Origin: JAEUMD01 sp044222395
GTDB taxonomy: Bacteria; Pseudomonadota; Alphaproteobacteria; Rhizobiales; Hyphomicrobiaceae
Assembly: GCA_044222395.1 (NCBI GenBank)
Contig: JBGANK010000012.1
Span: 11,350 to 75,349 of the forward strand
Direction: 5' to 3'
DNA length: 64,000 nt
Shown here: in pieces, positions 53,894 through 62,444 of the stretch
Position numbering within the stretch: the first letter of the stretch is position 1
Layout: every line of letters starts with the position of its first letter
Made by a program: the position numbers and the translations under genes
Notes under the pieces: generated by a model
Told to the model about the DNA's origin: nothing
Databases searched by the model: none
Seen by the model: the letters and a program-made list of their open reading frames with translations, nothing else

Positions 53894-54238
53894 GTGTCTT
53901 TCCGCCCCCTCACCGTCGTCCTTGCCGCCCTTGCAGCATGTTCTCTCGCCCCCTTGTCCGCACACGCCGGCTGCCACTTGATCGACTGCCTGGAGAACGT
54001 CGACATCACGCCAGCCGACCTCAAGCAGCATTCTTGCGAGCAGCTCTTCATCCTTCGCAACTCCGCGTTCAATCAGCAGGGCTACTGCTTCCGCACGGAG
54101 AAGGGCCGCAAGTTTTTCAGCAACACGGGTTGCCAGTTCGACGACATCCGCCTCGTTCCCCTCAACGACTACCAGAGGAAGAACGTCGAGGTGATCCGCG
54201 AGGTCGAGAAGAAGAAGTCATGTGACGGCGCCGATTGA
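53894..54238 (+). CDS. Exported YARHG-like protein
   Basis: Started at GTG 53894, which has GGAG eight bases upstream, the protein is 114 aa with a signal peptide ending SAHAG. The mature part resembles the YARHG domain (CEQLFILRNSAFNQQGYCF near residue 53, FFSNTGCQFDDIRL near 79) with added cysteines that probably pair. The role of YARHG domains is not established. An ATG at 53828 would put 22 polar residues before the signal peptide. Confidence 0.62.
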   Translation: MSFRPLTVVLAALAACSLAPLSAHAGCHLIDCLENVDITPADLKQHSCEQLFILRNSAFNQQGYCFRTEKGRKFFSNTGCQFDDIRLVPLNDYQRKNVEVIREVEKKKSCDGAD

Positions 54239-54286
54239 GCGTGTCACGGACAACAGCAAGAGCAGGCGCGGCATGGCCAACAACAC

Positions 54287-54793
54287 TCAACCGTCGTCGT
54301 TGAGCTGGCGCTGGATGAATTTCCTCACGAATGGCACGCCGTTAAGGGTATGCGTGCAACACGGGCAAGACGGCGTCATGTCCTCGTTGCGCAAGTCGGG
54401 AGCGACCACAGCCAGCTTGCCGTCATCGTCGATGTAAAGACCGCTGTAGTAGGACGCCTCACCGATGCAGACGAAGGGCTTGCGCTCATCGGGCGCGCGC
54501 GCCACCAGCCACCAGATCGGCTCATCGCGGTCGAGGCGGTCGACGGCTTCCGCGTGCACGGCCGCCCAGTCCTTCCCGACTTTAGACAGCAGGAACCGGA
54601 ACAGCGGCGTGTAATCGAGTCCGCGCCGTTTATCGGCATGCATGCTGCCACGCGCGACCTCTTCGGCCACATTCTGTTTCTCACGCTTGCTGTTGCGATC
54701 GTGCCGGTAGTCGCCGCCCGTGTGATGATGCACCCCACGCGCGCGCGTGTTGACCTTGCGGTAGAGTGGTTCTTTCTTGCCATCGCGACGCAT
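54287..54793 (-). CDS. Conserved hypothetical protein with CPCCTH motif
   Basis: The 168-aa product has a basic N-terminus of about 55 residues, then LFRFLLSKVGKDWAAVHAEAV near 64, DEPIWWLVAR near 89, ASYYSGLYIDDDGKLAVV near 112 and SCPCCTHTLNGV near 141. The cysteine cluster suggests a metal site. Proteins with this GKDW...CCTHTxNG pattern recur in unrelated genomes as hypotheticals; I cannot name a function. Confidence 0.6.
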   Translation of the reverse strand: MRRDGKKEPLYRKVNTRARGVHHHTGGDYRHDRNSKREKQNVAEEVARGSMHADKRRGLDYTPLFRFLLSKVGKDWAAVHAEAVDRLDRDEPIWWLVARAPDERKPFVCIGEASYYSGLYIDDDGKLAVVAPDLRNEDMTPSCPCCTHTLNGVPFVRKFIQRQLNDDG

Positions 54794-55103
54794 GAGCCGA
54801 AGTTACCAGACGCAATCGCAAAGGAAAATATCAGCTGCCCCGACCGCGACCCTCGACGCATCTCCATGCCGAGGGTCGCTCGATATGGGATGGCCCAATT
54901 ACTACGTCTTTCGTCAAGGTGTTGGCGCGCAGCTTCTTGCTCACCCATTTTGAAGGAACTCCGCGCACTTCGGTTAAAATTGCGTAAGCACGCGCGCATG
55001 TCGGAGTGCGCTAACGCGATTGTAAATCTTTTCTGCCATGTTCTATGGCCGTGTCGGCGAGACACAGTCGAGTTTGCACCGCAGTTCCGGATGAGGGCCG
55101 AGT
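54794..55103. other. 310-bp divergent gap, no gene seen
   Basis: No coding sequence is supported between the CPCCTH protein and the next plus-strand gene. It is moderately AT-rich around 54940-55050 and probably contains both promoters. Confidence 0.3.
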
Positions 55104-55457
55104 ATGAGCGAAGTTTGCGTTGCGTCTGATCGCTTCTGGCGCGAGTTCAAGTCCGATGTTGCAGGAACCCTGTCCGACGCGCAGCGGCTGGAGATCCAGC
55201 GGGTTCTCGACCAGTCGCCTGCCGCTGAAAAGAGCGATATTGGCGACCTGCGGCTCTCGTTCAAATGGTTCTTCGTCCGTCTGGCGTGGGGACCGGAGAA
55301 GCGCAACGCCGAACGCGTCAAGCAGGAGCAGGCGATGCATCCCGCGATGTCGCGCCGCAACCTGCCGATGCTTGCGACGTTCTTCGCCGGCTACATGGTG
55401 TTTTGGTACATCGCGCTCGGCATCACGACGCTGGCGTTCCTCTACTACATGCGCTGA
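55104..55457 (+). CDS. Small membrane-anchored protein of unknown function
   Basis: The 117-aa product has a soluble N-terminal part of about 85 residues (DRFWREFKSDVAGTLSDAQR near 9, LRLSFKWFFVRLAWGPEKRN near 49) and a single C-terminal membrane segment of about 25 residues (MLATFFAGYMVFWYIALGIT). No family recognised. The tail-anchor arrangement suggests the soluble part faces the cytoplasm. The ATG is preceded by GAGGG. Confidence 0.58.
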   Translation: MSEVCVASDRFWREFKSDVAGTLSDAQRLEIQRVLDQSPAAEKSDIGDLRLSFKWFFVRLAWGPEKRNAERVKQEQAMHPAMSRRNLPMLATFFAGYMVFWYIALGITTLAFLYYMR

Positions 55458-55591
55458 GTCGGGCTCGATCAACGACACTCTATTGAATTCTCGGCAAGGC
55501 GCTTGTCCCGATCGCGGGCCGACGCTCGTTCGATCGCACGCGAATCTCATCGCGCCTTCCGTCGCTTCGGCGGCCGCAGCCGCGCGACACC

Positions 55592-55851
55592 TCACGCCCC
55601 CTGGATCAATCGCTCGTATTCGTCGTGGGAGCCGATCCAGATCCATAGCAATCCGTCCTCGACCTCGAGGCCAGCGCGCGATGTTGCCGGACGACGCGGG
55701 CGGATCAGAACCGCCCAACCTTCTTGAAGTGCAGCGACGGATGCTGCGGGTCCGTTTCAAACAAGGCGAAAGCCGCATCCGCTGCCTTGCGCGCGCGTTC
55801 GGGCAGCGCTTCGGAGTAGGACCAGAAGCGGAGGCTAGCACGGTTGGGCAT
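55592..55851 (-). pseudogene. RelE/ParE-like toxin gene, broken
   Basis: Remains of a small toxin of the RelE/ParE superfamily directly after an intact antitoxin gene. The ATG at 55851 opens 47 codons (RFWSYSEALPERARKAADAA, HPSLHFKKVGRF) and ends at TGA 55707-55705, where relatives usually have a tryptophan (W-S-A-R-V). After that stop the same frame continues SARVVRQHRALA, then a shift near 55660-55675 moves the expected ending (EVEDGLLWIWIGSHDEYERL) into the next frame, with a stop at 55594. Two separate lesions make a functional toxin unlikely. Confidence 0.72.
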
Positions 55852-55856
55852 TTGTT

Positions 55857-56060
55857 TCAGGGGAACTTGCGCGACTTGCCGCTGCTATGCTCGGCCAGTG
55901 CCTGTTCGGCCAGCCAGCCCAGGTTGCCGTAACGAACATCCTTTTCGATGCGCACGTCGAACAAGCGCTCCTGATGTTCCTCGAACCACGCCTTGAAGCG
56001 GGCCAGGTCGTCAGGATCCAGTTGAAGGACGGCTTTCTCAATGTCCTCGAGCTTTGTCAT
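55857..56060 (-). CDS. Antitoxin of a type II toxin-antitoxin pair
   Basis: The 67-aa product matches the small antitoxin family paired with RelE/ParE-like toxins (KLEDIEKAVLQLDPDDLARF at the start, WFEEHQERLFD near residue 25, LAEQALAEH near 50). Such antitoxins bind and block the toxin. It ends five bases before the toxin start, the usual operon arrangement, but that toxin gene is broken. It may persist as an orphan antitoxin. Confidence 0.72.
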   Translation of the reverse strand: MTKLEDIEKAVLQLDPDDLARFKAWFEEHQERLFDVRIEKDVRYGNLGWLAEQALAEHSSGKSRKFP

Positions 56061-56136
56061 GGCGGCGTCCTAACACGGTCGGCGCCAGTATGCACGTGCG
56101 TCCGCGCAAGGGCAAATTCGATCCAGACTTGCCGTC

Positions 56137-59100
56137 TCACGCCCCCGGCCGTCCCGTCTTCTTCGGCCGCCCGCGGCGCTTCTTCTTCTCTGCAGGTTCA
56201 TCGAACTCGCGTGTGAGCACGGGCTTGGCAGGCAGCGGACTGTCACCCTTCGGGCTCTTCGGCGGCGTCATCGCGTGCGGGCCCATCTCGTCGAGCGTCG
56301 GCTTGTGCGGCCCGCGGATCGCTTCGCCATAGGCACCAGCGCGCGTCCGCGGATCGACTGTCGCATCACGCCGCGGCACTGCGCGATCCGTGCCCGGCCC
56401 CATGTCGTCGAGCGAAGGCTTCTTCACGCGGCTCGCGGGGATCGCCGTCGATTGCGCATTGGTCGGCTGCACCGGCTCGTATGCGGTGCTGATGCGCGAG
56501 CTGCCAGAGGAGGACGCAGTGGTGCCACCTGTGTTGGCGCTGCTCTTGCCGCTACCCTTCTTCCCCTTCGGCGGCAGGTTGGCGGATGCGCCGTACTTGC
56601 GCTCGCCCTTGAACGAACCCGCGCGGTCCTCGATGTCGCCCTGACGCGCCAAGGGATCGTCGGCGATGGCAAGCTCGGTCTCGCGCAGGCGCCGGATCTC
56701 GTCGCGCAGGCGAGCGGCCGTCTCGAACTCCAGATCCGCTGCCGCCGACTTCATTCGCTCTTCCATGTCGGCGATCACGGCGGCGAGGTTGTGGCCGACA
56801 CTCGCGCCCTCCGCGGCCAGCCCAACATCGACAGTCACATGATCCTGCTCATAGACGGACGACAACACGTCGTGGATGTTGCGCTTGATGCTCTCCGGCG
56901 TGATGCCGTTCTCCTTGTTGTAGGCGAGCTGCTTCTCGCGCCGCCGGTTGGTCTCTGCGATCGCGCGCTCCATCGAGCCGGTGATGCTATCGGCATAGAG
57001 GATCACGCGCCCATCGACGTTGCGCGCCGCGCGTCCGATGGTCTGGACGAGCGATGTCTCCGAGCGCAGGAAGCCTTCCTTGTCGGCATCGAGGATGGCA
57101 ACGAGTGCGCATTCGGGAATGTCGAGTCCCTCGCGCAACAGGTTGATGCCGACCAGCACGTCGAATGCACCCAGCCGCAAGTCGCGGATGATCTCGATGC
57201 GCTCCAGCGTCTCGATGTCGGAATGCATGTAGCGCACGCGGATGCCCGCCTCGTGCATGTATTCGGTGAGGTCCTCCGCCATTCGCTTGGTGAGCGTCGT
57301 CACCAAGGTTCGGTAGCCGCGCTTGGCAACCTGCCGCACTTCGTCGAGCAGGTCGTCCACCTGCGTCTTGGCCGGGCAGATGATGACTTCCGGATCGGTG
57401 AGACCCGTCGGGCGGATCACCTGTTCGGCGAACGCGCCGTCGGTCTGTTCGAGCTCCCAGCCTCCGGGCGTGGCGGATACGAACACTGTGCCGGGTCGCA
57501 TCGCGTCCCATTCCTCGAACCGCAGCGGCCGGTTGTCCATGCACGAAGGCAGCCGGAAGCCGAATTCGGCGAGCGTCGCCTTGCGCCGGTAGTCGCCACG
57601 GAACATGGCCCCGATCTGCGGCACCGTGACGTGGCTTTCGTCGACGAACACCAGCGCGTTGTCGGGCAGATACTCGAACAGCGTCGGCGGCGGCTCGCCG
57701 GGCCCGCGTCCGGTGAGATAACGCGAATAGTTCTCGATGCCGGCGCAGCTTCCCGTCGCCTCCATCATCTCCATGTCGAACGTCGTGCGCTGGTCGAGCC
57801 GCTGTGCCTCGAGCAGCTTGCCCGCGTCGTAGAGCTCGTCGAGCCGCGCCTTCAGCTCCGTTTTGATCGACTTGATCGCCTGCTGCAGGGTCGGCTTCGG
57901 TGTCACGTAGTGCGAGTTGGCGTAGATCTTGACCAGCGAAAGTTCGTCCGACTTCTGCCCGGTGAGCGGATCGAACTCGGTGATGGATTCGATCTCGTCG
58001 CCGAACATCGAGAACCGCCAGGCGCGGTCCTCCAAGTGCGCCGGGAACAGTTCCACCGTGTCGCCGCGTACCCGGAATGTGCCGCGCTGGAACGCCGCGT
58101 CGTTGCGGCGGTAATGCAGCGCGACGAGATCTGCCAGCAGTTGATCGCGCGACAGCCGCTCGCCGACCTTCACCGCGAATGTCATCGCGGTATAGGTTTC
58201 CACCGACCCGATACCGTAGATGCATGACACAGAGGCGACGATGATGACGTCGTCGCGTTCCAGCAGCGCCCGCGTTGCCGCATGCCGGAGCCGATCGATT
58301 TGCTCGTTGATCGAGCTTTCCTTCTCGATGTAGGTGTCGGTGCGCGGCACGTAGGCTTCCGGCTGGTAGTAGTCGTAGTAGGAGACGAAGTACTCCACCG
58401 CGTTGTTGGGAAAGAAGCTCTTGAACTCGCCATAGAGCTGCGCGGCCAGCGTCTTGTTGGGCGCCAGCACCAGCGCCGGCCGCTGCGTCGCGGCGATGAT
58501 GTTGGCCATCGTGAAGGTCTTGCCCGAGCCGGTCACGCCGAGCAGCACCTGGTTGCGCTCGTTGTCGTTGACGCCGTTGACGAGCTCCGCAATCGCAGTC
58601 GGCTGGTCGCCCTTCGGTGCGTATTCCGACACCAGCTCGAAGCGAATGCCCCCTTCCGACTTTTCCGGCCGCAGCGGTCTGTGCGGCGTGAACTCCCTGG
58701 CCGTACCCGCGACTATGGGGTGCGAGGCCATCATCGGCTGGCTGGCGAGCAGCTGCCGCGCCATCTCCGAGCGCTCCGCCGGCTTGGCGAGCAGCGCGTT
58801 GAGATAGGCGGTGGTCGATTCCGCCGACGCCACCGGACGCGGACCCGATTGCCGCAGCGCCGGCAGCGTCGACGCGCTCACGCGCTGAATGCGATCCCCA
58901 GCTGCGGCCGCCGTTTGTGCAGGCGCTATTCCCCTCTCCCCGTCCTTTTCGGGGAGAGGGTGAGGGGCGGCGACTTGTGCTGCTGTTTGTGGCTGCCCCA
59001 CGCCCCGACCATCGCTTCGCGCGTGGGGAGAGGGGGAAAAACCGGCCTGCGGTGCCTCGCCAAAGCCGCGTGGCAACGGCGTGCCAGCCGCCGACTCCGC

Positions 59101-59217
59101 TGGCGGCGCTACTGGCTTGCCGGACTTGCCGCGCGAAGCACGCGGCTTCGGCGCCGCGGACTTGGTGCGGGTCGCGGCAGGCGCACCATCGTTCGGCGAT
59201 TTTGGGGTCCTGGCCAT
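56137..59217 (-). CDS. uvrB: Excinuclease ABC subunit UvrB, greatly extended
   Basis: DNA-damage verification helicase of nucleotide excision repair. The 1026-aa product is far longer than the usual ~670-700 aa. A Pro/Ala/Ser-rich N-terminal extension of about 190 residues precedes the UvrB core (FELVSEYAPKGDQPTAIAEL, Walker A GVTGSGKT near 228, SYYDYYQPEAYVP), the helicase motifs (VFVDESHVTVPQ, LLREGLDIPE, QTIGRAARN) and the UVR domain (FETAARLRDEIRRL). A Ser/Gly/Pro-rich C-terminal extension ends in an AT-hook-like RRGRPKK. ATG 59217 is the first start giving a plausible N-terminus. Residues ~63-96 are encoded by a palindromic repeat. Confidence 0.93.
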   Translation of the reverse strand: MARTPKSPNDGAPAATRTKSAAPKPRASRGKSGKPVAPPAESAAGTPLPRGFGEAPQAGFSPSPHARSDGRGVGQPQTAAQVAAPHPLPEKDGERGIAPAQTAAAAGDRIQRVSASTLPALRQSGPRPVASAESTTAYLNALLAKPAERSEMARQLLASQPMMASHPIVAGTAREFTPHRPLRPEKSEGGIRFELVSEYAPKGDQPTAIAELVNGVNDNERNQVLLGVTGSGKTFTMANIIAATQRPALVLAPNKTLAAQLYGEFKSFFPNNAVEYFVSYYDYYQPEAYVPRTDTYIEKESSINEQIDRLRHAATRALLERDDVIIVASVSCIYGIGSVETYTAMTFAVKVGERLSRDQLLADLVALHYRRNDAAFQRGTFRVRGDTVELFPAHLEDRAWRFSMFGDEIESITEFDPLTGQKSDELSLVKIYANSHYVTPKPTLQQAIKSIKTELKARLDELYDAGKLLEAQRLDQRTTFDMEMMEATGSCAGIENYSRYLTGRGPGEPPPTLFEYLPDNALVFVDESHVTVPQIGAMFRGDYRRKATLAEFGFRLPSCMDNRPLRFEEWDAMRPGTVFVSATPGGWELEQTDGAFAEQVIRPTGLTDPEVIICPAKTQVDDLLDEVRQVAKRGYRTLVTTLTKRMAEDLTEYMHEAGIRVRYMHSDIETLERIEIIRDLRLGAFDVLVGINLLREGLDIPECALVAILDADKEGFLRSETSLVQTIGRAARNVDGRVILYADSITGSMERAIAETNRRREKQLAYNKENGITPESIKRNIHDVLSSVYEQDHVTVDVGLAAEGASVGHNLAAVIADMEERMKSAAADLEFETAARLRDEIRRLRETELAIADDPLARQGDIEDRAGSFKGERKYGASANLPPKGKKGSGKSSANTGGTTASSSGSSRISTAYEPVQPTNAQSTAIPASRVKKPSLDDMGPGTDRAVPRRDATVDPRTRAGAYGEAIRGPHKPTLDEMGPHAMTPPKSPKGDSPLPAKPVLTREFDEPAEKKKRRGRPKKTGRPGA
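58932..59028. repeat. REP-like palindrome pair inside uvrB
   Basis: Two hairpins inside the uvrB reading frame: CCCTCTCCCCG / CGGGGAGAGGG (58932-58960, 11 bp, 7-base loop) and CCCCACGC / GCGTGGGG (58996-59028). The first matches the general GAGAGGG...CCCTCTC pattern of intergenic REP-type elements. It is translated as part of the low-complexity N-terminal extension (about residues 63-96) without breaking the frame. Confidence 0.75.
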
Positions 59218-59315
59218 CGCCAGAATATATGGCCCGCCCCCGCCAACCCGGCAAGCCGTGATCAATCTTTGGAAAACCAGGGCCGATCCCCACCTATCTG
59301 CCGAGTGGCAAGCAC

Positions 59316-59645
59316 GTGGCCGTCGCGAATCAGACAGAGGAAGGATCGTGGCCGAACAAGGCAGTGCGGGCGTCGCGGCTGACAGGGATCGCAATGATGC
59401 TCGGCTTTCTTTCGATCTTTGCGGGAGCGCTGGCCGGTTTCGCGGGCGTCGGACCGTGGTCCGTCGGCGCGGCCGCCATCGCGCTCGCCTCGATTTCCCA
59501 TACGCAGCATCAGCGGCTTTATGAGCGTGGCCAGCAATCCGGATCGGGCCAGTTCGTGCAGTCCACCGTGCTTCGCTCGTTCGCAAACGCCTTGATGGCC
59601 GCGGGCGCAGCCTATGGCCTTGGCACCCTCATTAACATTCTTTAG
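59316..59645 (+). CDS. Small membrane protein of unknown function
   Basis: The 109-aa frame encodes two or three hydrophobic segments (GIAMMLGFLSIFAGALAGFAGV near residue 24, WSVGAAAIALASI near 47, ALMAAGAAYGLGTLINIL at the end) separated by a polar stretch (HTQHQRLYERGQQSG). No family recognised. The start is uncertain: GTG 59316 is used, GTG 59364 is another option. Its stop overlaps the stop of the convergent TPR-like gene by four bases. Confidence 0.5.
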   Translation: MAVANQTEEGSWPNKAVRASRLTGIAMMLGFLSIFAGALAGFAGVGPWSVGAAAIALASISHTQHQRLYERGQQSGSGQFVQSTVLRSFANALMAAGAAYGLGTLINIL

Positions 59646-60934
59646 TGCGACGCTACATTGGCGGCAGAGGCAAGCTTGGTCGGCGAGCTAGAACTCCGCG
59701 CCGTTTGCGCAGGCTTGACCAAATTGTCGTCCACCTGGGCTGCGGGGGTCTTTGGCTGGAACAGGAATCCGCGGTCGTAGTCCTTGTTGTCCATTGCGCG
59801 CCTGACCCTTGCGATTCCAGCGCGCGCGGCCCGGCGCAACTGCCGCTTGGCACTTGAGAAACGGGCAGAGACGGCAGAATTCGTGTCGAGCACACGCTGG
59901 TAGCATTCGAGCGCCTTGCTCAGGTGGTGTTTCTCCTTGTTTTGGTACGGCAGATTGCTCGCCAGGAACGCAGCCGCGTAGCAGATGTCGCCATCTTCGA
60001 TGGCATCCCAATCTCTTGTCGGCTGAAACGGCGCGCGCAGCGCTATCGCTCCAATCGGTGCATTGGCTGAAGTAAGCAGGGTCCAGCCGAGTTGGGTTCC
60101 GCCGGGCGCCTCGGCCTGCAGTATGAGCGCACGCGAGCGCATCGCACGCGACTTCGTGAAGGCTCTCTGCCGATCGTCGGTGAGTCTGTTGGCCAAAGTC
60201 TCCAAGTCGACAAACGCGATCTTGGCTTCGTTGACATGCCCCAGCCGCAACAGGTGCAAGGCTTCGCCTTCCTTCGCCACGACGTCCTTGTGATGGCCAG
60301 GCAGCTGCAGCACGCGCCGGTAGGCATCGAGCGCCTCCTGGTCGAGCGTCTTGGCTTTGGCAGGATCGCGCGCCCGCGCCGCACGGCTTGCCGCGATCGC
60401 CGCCACGATCGTATCCGCTGCTGCTCGCTGCTGCCTTAGCGAAGTTAGCGACTTCTGCGCGACTTCAATGCGGTTGTCGATCGTTCGCACGGCATTCGTA
60501 AGCTGCCGCTCGACCAGATGCGTGCCGCCGTCGATGTTGATCACCGGCTCCCATTGATTCCGCTTCAGCACGCGTGTCAATTCGCTCGCATAAGCCGGCA
60601 TGCGCAGATTCGTTCGCTTGTCCGGACGGCTGATCAGCCGAACGACATCCTGGTAGGTCGTCCCGAGCCGGGCGTCGCTTTCGGTGATGAATTCGCGCAG
60701 GCGCTCGTGCAGGATGGCTTCGCGATAGACCCACCATTTCCAGATGCCGAAGGCACCGATGGAAAAGCCGACGATCTCTTTGAAGTTGTCAGTGACGAAC
60801 TGGATCAGCTTGTTGCCCGAACCGAACGCCGTTTCGAGCAGTTTCGCCAGCGGATAGCCGGCAAGCTCGACATTGTGCGAATTCTCGATGAGCCACGAAA
60901 AGACCTGGCACCACGCGCCGCCCCCGCACTCCAT
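59642..60934 (-). CDS. Membrane-anchored TPR-like protein of unknown function
   Basis: The 430-aa product has a hydrophobic segment near residues 50-70 (FKEIVGFSIGAFGIWKWWV) and a long helical region with TPR-like spacing (DQEALDAYRRVLQLPGHHKDVVAKEGEAL near 198, SKALECYQRVLDTNSAVS near 330). The C-terminal ~40 residues are low complexity. TPR-like regions usually bind partner proteins. I recognise no specific family. It converges with, and overlaps by four bases, the small membrane protein gene. Confidence 0.58.
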   Translation of the reverse strand: MECGGGAWCQVFSWLIENSHNVELAGYPLAKLLETAFGSGNKLIQFVTDNFKEIVGFSIGAFGIWKWWVYREAILHERLREFITESDARLGTTYQDVVRLISRPDKRTNLRMPAYASELTRVLKRNQWEPVINIDGGTHLVERQLTNAVRTIDNRIEVAQKSLTSLRQQRAAADTIVAAIAASRAARARDPAKAKTLDQEALDAYRRVLQLPGHHKDVVAKEGEALHLLRLGHVNEAKIAFVDLETLANRLTDDRQRAFTKSRAMRSRALILQAEAPGGTQLGWTLLTSANAPIGAIALRAPFQPTRDWDAIEDGDICYAAAFLASNLPYQNKEKHHLSKALECYQRVLDTNSAVSARFSSAKRQLRRAARAGIARVRRAMDNKDYDRGFLFQPKTPAAQVDDNLVKPAQTARSSSSPTKLASAANVASH

Positions 60935-61350
60935 TTCTCACCCCCACCCAACGCAACTCATCTACGGAAAATACCCCATAACTATTCCTTAACCATATCC
61001 ATCTGTACAGGCCATTTTGCTATTGGTCCTGGGTGAACTGGTTGGAAATGCAAATGCAACTGTTGAGCTGATGTGTCGTTGCAGAACTAGCCAGCAACAT
61101 GCTGGAAAACAGAGCAGTATTTAAATTCCATTCAAGTGAAAGGAATTCAGCGGATCGAGCGTCGAACTGCGGGCGCAAAACACCTGCGCACAATGCCGCG
61201 ATCGCTGCCTTGCACCCATCACGCTTTAGCCGCAATCAGCGCGCAGCGAAATATCGCGCGGGATGATGTGGAGAAAAACTCAGCTGCGCGACTGGATCCG
61301 GCAGGGCCGATCGGCGGCACCGGGATCCCACTGCATTGGAGACTGAAAAG
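60935..61350. other. 416-bp gap, no gene seen
   Basis: No coding sequence is supported between the TPR-like gene and the PsiF-like gene. The part around 60950-61140 is AT-rich and should hold the divergent promoters. Confidence 0.3.
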
Positions 61351-61614
61351 ATGCTCAAGCATTCGTTCGCATCGACTGCTTTTGTTGCCGCTGCGCTGCT
61401 GATGGCCGGCCCCGCGTCGGCACAGACCGCTGCTGCTCCGGCGAAGGCCGCCGCGCCGGCGAAGGCGGCTGCACCGGCAAAGGCTGCACCGGCCAAGGTT
61501 GCCGCCCCCAAGAGTGAGATTTCCAAGAAGTGCTCGGCCGAAGCCGACGCACAGAAGCTGCACGGCAAGAAGCGCAAGGCCTTCCGCAAGGCCTGCATGA
61601 AGAAGCCGAGCTGA
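61351..61614 (+). CDS. PsiF-repeat exported protein
   Basis: The 87-aa product has a signal peptide ending PASAQ, then an Ala/Pro/Lys linker made of repeated AAPAKA units (about residues 26-53), and one PsiF repeat at the C-terminus (KKCSAEADAQKLHGKKRKAF, then RKACMKKP). PsiF is a phosphate-starvation-induced family of unknown function. ATG 61351 has GGAG nine bases upstream. Confidence 0.78.
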   Translation: MLKHSFASTAFVAAALLMAGPASAQTAAAPAKAAAPAKAAAPAKAAPAKVAAPKSEISKKCSAEADAQKLHGKKRKAFRKACMKKPS

Positions 61615-61961
61615 TTGGCGAGGTAATCTGCCACGAATGCGCTCGCATTCGGTGCAAGAGCAATGTCGAGCAGGCCCATTCGACGAGGGATGGCCCGGAA
61701 TTGGGCCTGCTTGGCTTCCACATGCCCCCGCTGATGCGACATGCGCTCGTCGCTTGCAGTGGGAGTCGAGGCCGGTGAACGTTAGCGATCGAGCGTTTTG
61801 ACAAGACGCGGCTGAGACACGTTCCAGCCCTGAACAAGGGTTCCGCCTCGCTGCCGCATTGCGGCGGCCTTACGGCTGGCAAGTCAGGCCACCGTCTAAT
61901 GGAACGAGAAATCTCACTCGCGCATTGTAACCGAACACAGCAACCCCCCAGGAGGTAACAC
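61615..61961. other. 347-bp gap, no gene seen
   Basis: No coding sequence is supported between the PsiF-like and cache genes. It ends in the strong AGGAGG ribosome-binding site of the cache gene (61950-61955) and should contain that gene's promoter. Confidence 0.3.
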
Positions 61962-62414
61962 ATGCTGCGTAAATCGTTGTTTGCTGCTGCTGCCGCACTC
62001 GCACTTCTCGCCGGACCCGCATTCGCCCAGAAGGCCGAATTCGGCACGGCAGCTGAAGCCAAGGCCATGCTCGAGAAGGCTGCCGCTGCGGTCAAGGCCG
62101 ACAAGGCCAAGGCGCTCGCGGCGTTCAATGGCGGTACGGATGGCTTCAAGGATCGCGATCTTTATCCGTTCTGCGCCAACGCTGCTGACGGTATCTTCAC
62201 CGCTCATCCCAAGCTCAACGGCAAGTCGCTGAAGGAGCTGAAGGACAAGGACGGCAAGGCACTTGGCGCAGAAATCCTGTCGACCGCCAAGGATGGCGCG
62301 ATCTCCGAGGTCGCCTACAAGTGGCCGCGTCCCAACAGCGAGGAGCCGGTGCAGAAGGTCTCCTTCGTCACCAAGATCGGCGATCAGGTCTGCGCCGTCG
62401 GCTACTACAAGTAA
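61962..62414 (+). CDS. Exported single cache-domain protein
   Basis: The 150-aa product has a clear signal peptide (LFAAAAALALLAGPAFAQ) and one small cache-like domain: AKAMLEKAAAAVKADKAKAL near residue 32, DGFKDRDLYPFCANAADG near 59, KDGAISEVAYKWPRPNS near 109 and VSFVTKIGDQVCAVGYYK at the end. Single cache domains bind small ligands; this one has no signalling domain and is probably a free periplasmic protein. It has AGGAGG six bases before the ATG and a terminator after its stop. Confidence 0.82.
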   Translation: MLRKSLFAAAAALALLAGPAFAQKAEFGTAAEAKAMLEKAAAAVKADKAKALAAFNGGTDGFKDRDLYPFCANAADGIFTAHPKLNGKSLKELKDKDGKALGAEILSTAKDGAISEVAYKWPRPNSEEPVQKVSFVTKIGDQVCAVGYYK

Positions 62415-62444
62415 CCGGCTGCGAGTAATGAACAGTTGTACGCC

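Noticed and set aside
56275..58227. 650-codon plus-strand open frame opposite uvrB
   Set aside because: Arg/His-rich antisense shadow; UvrB motifs on the other strand account for the region.
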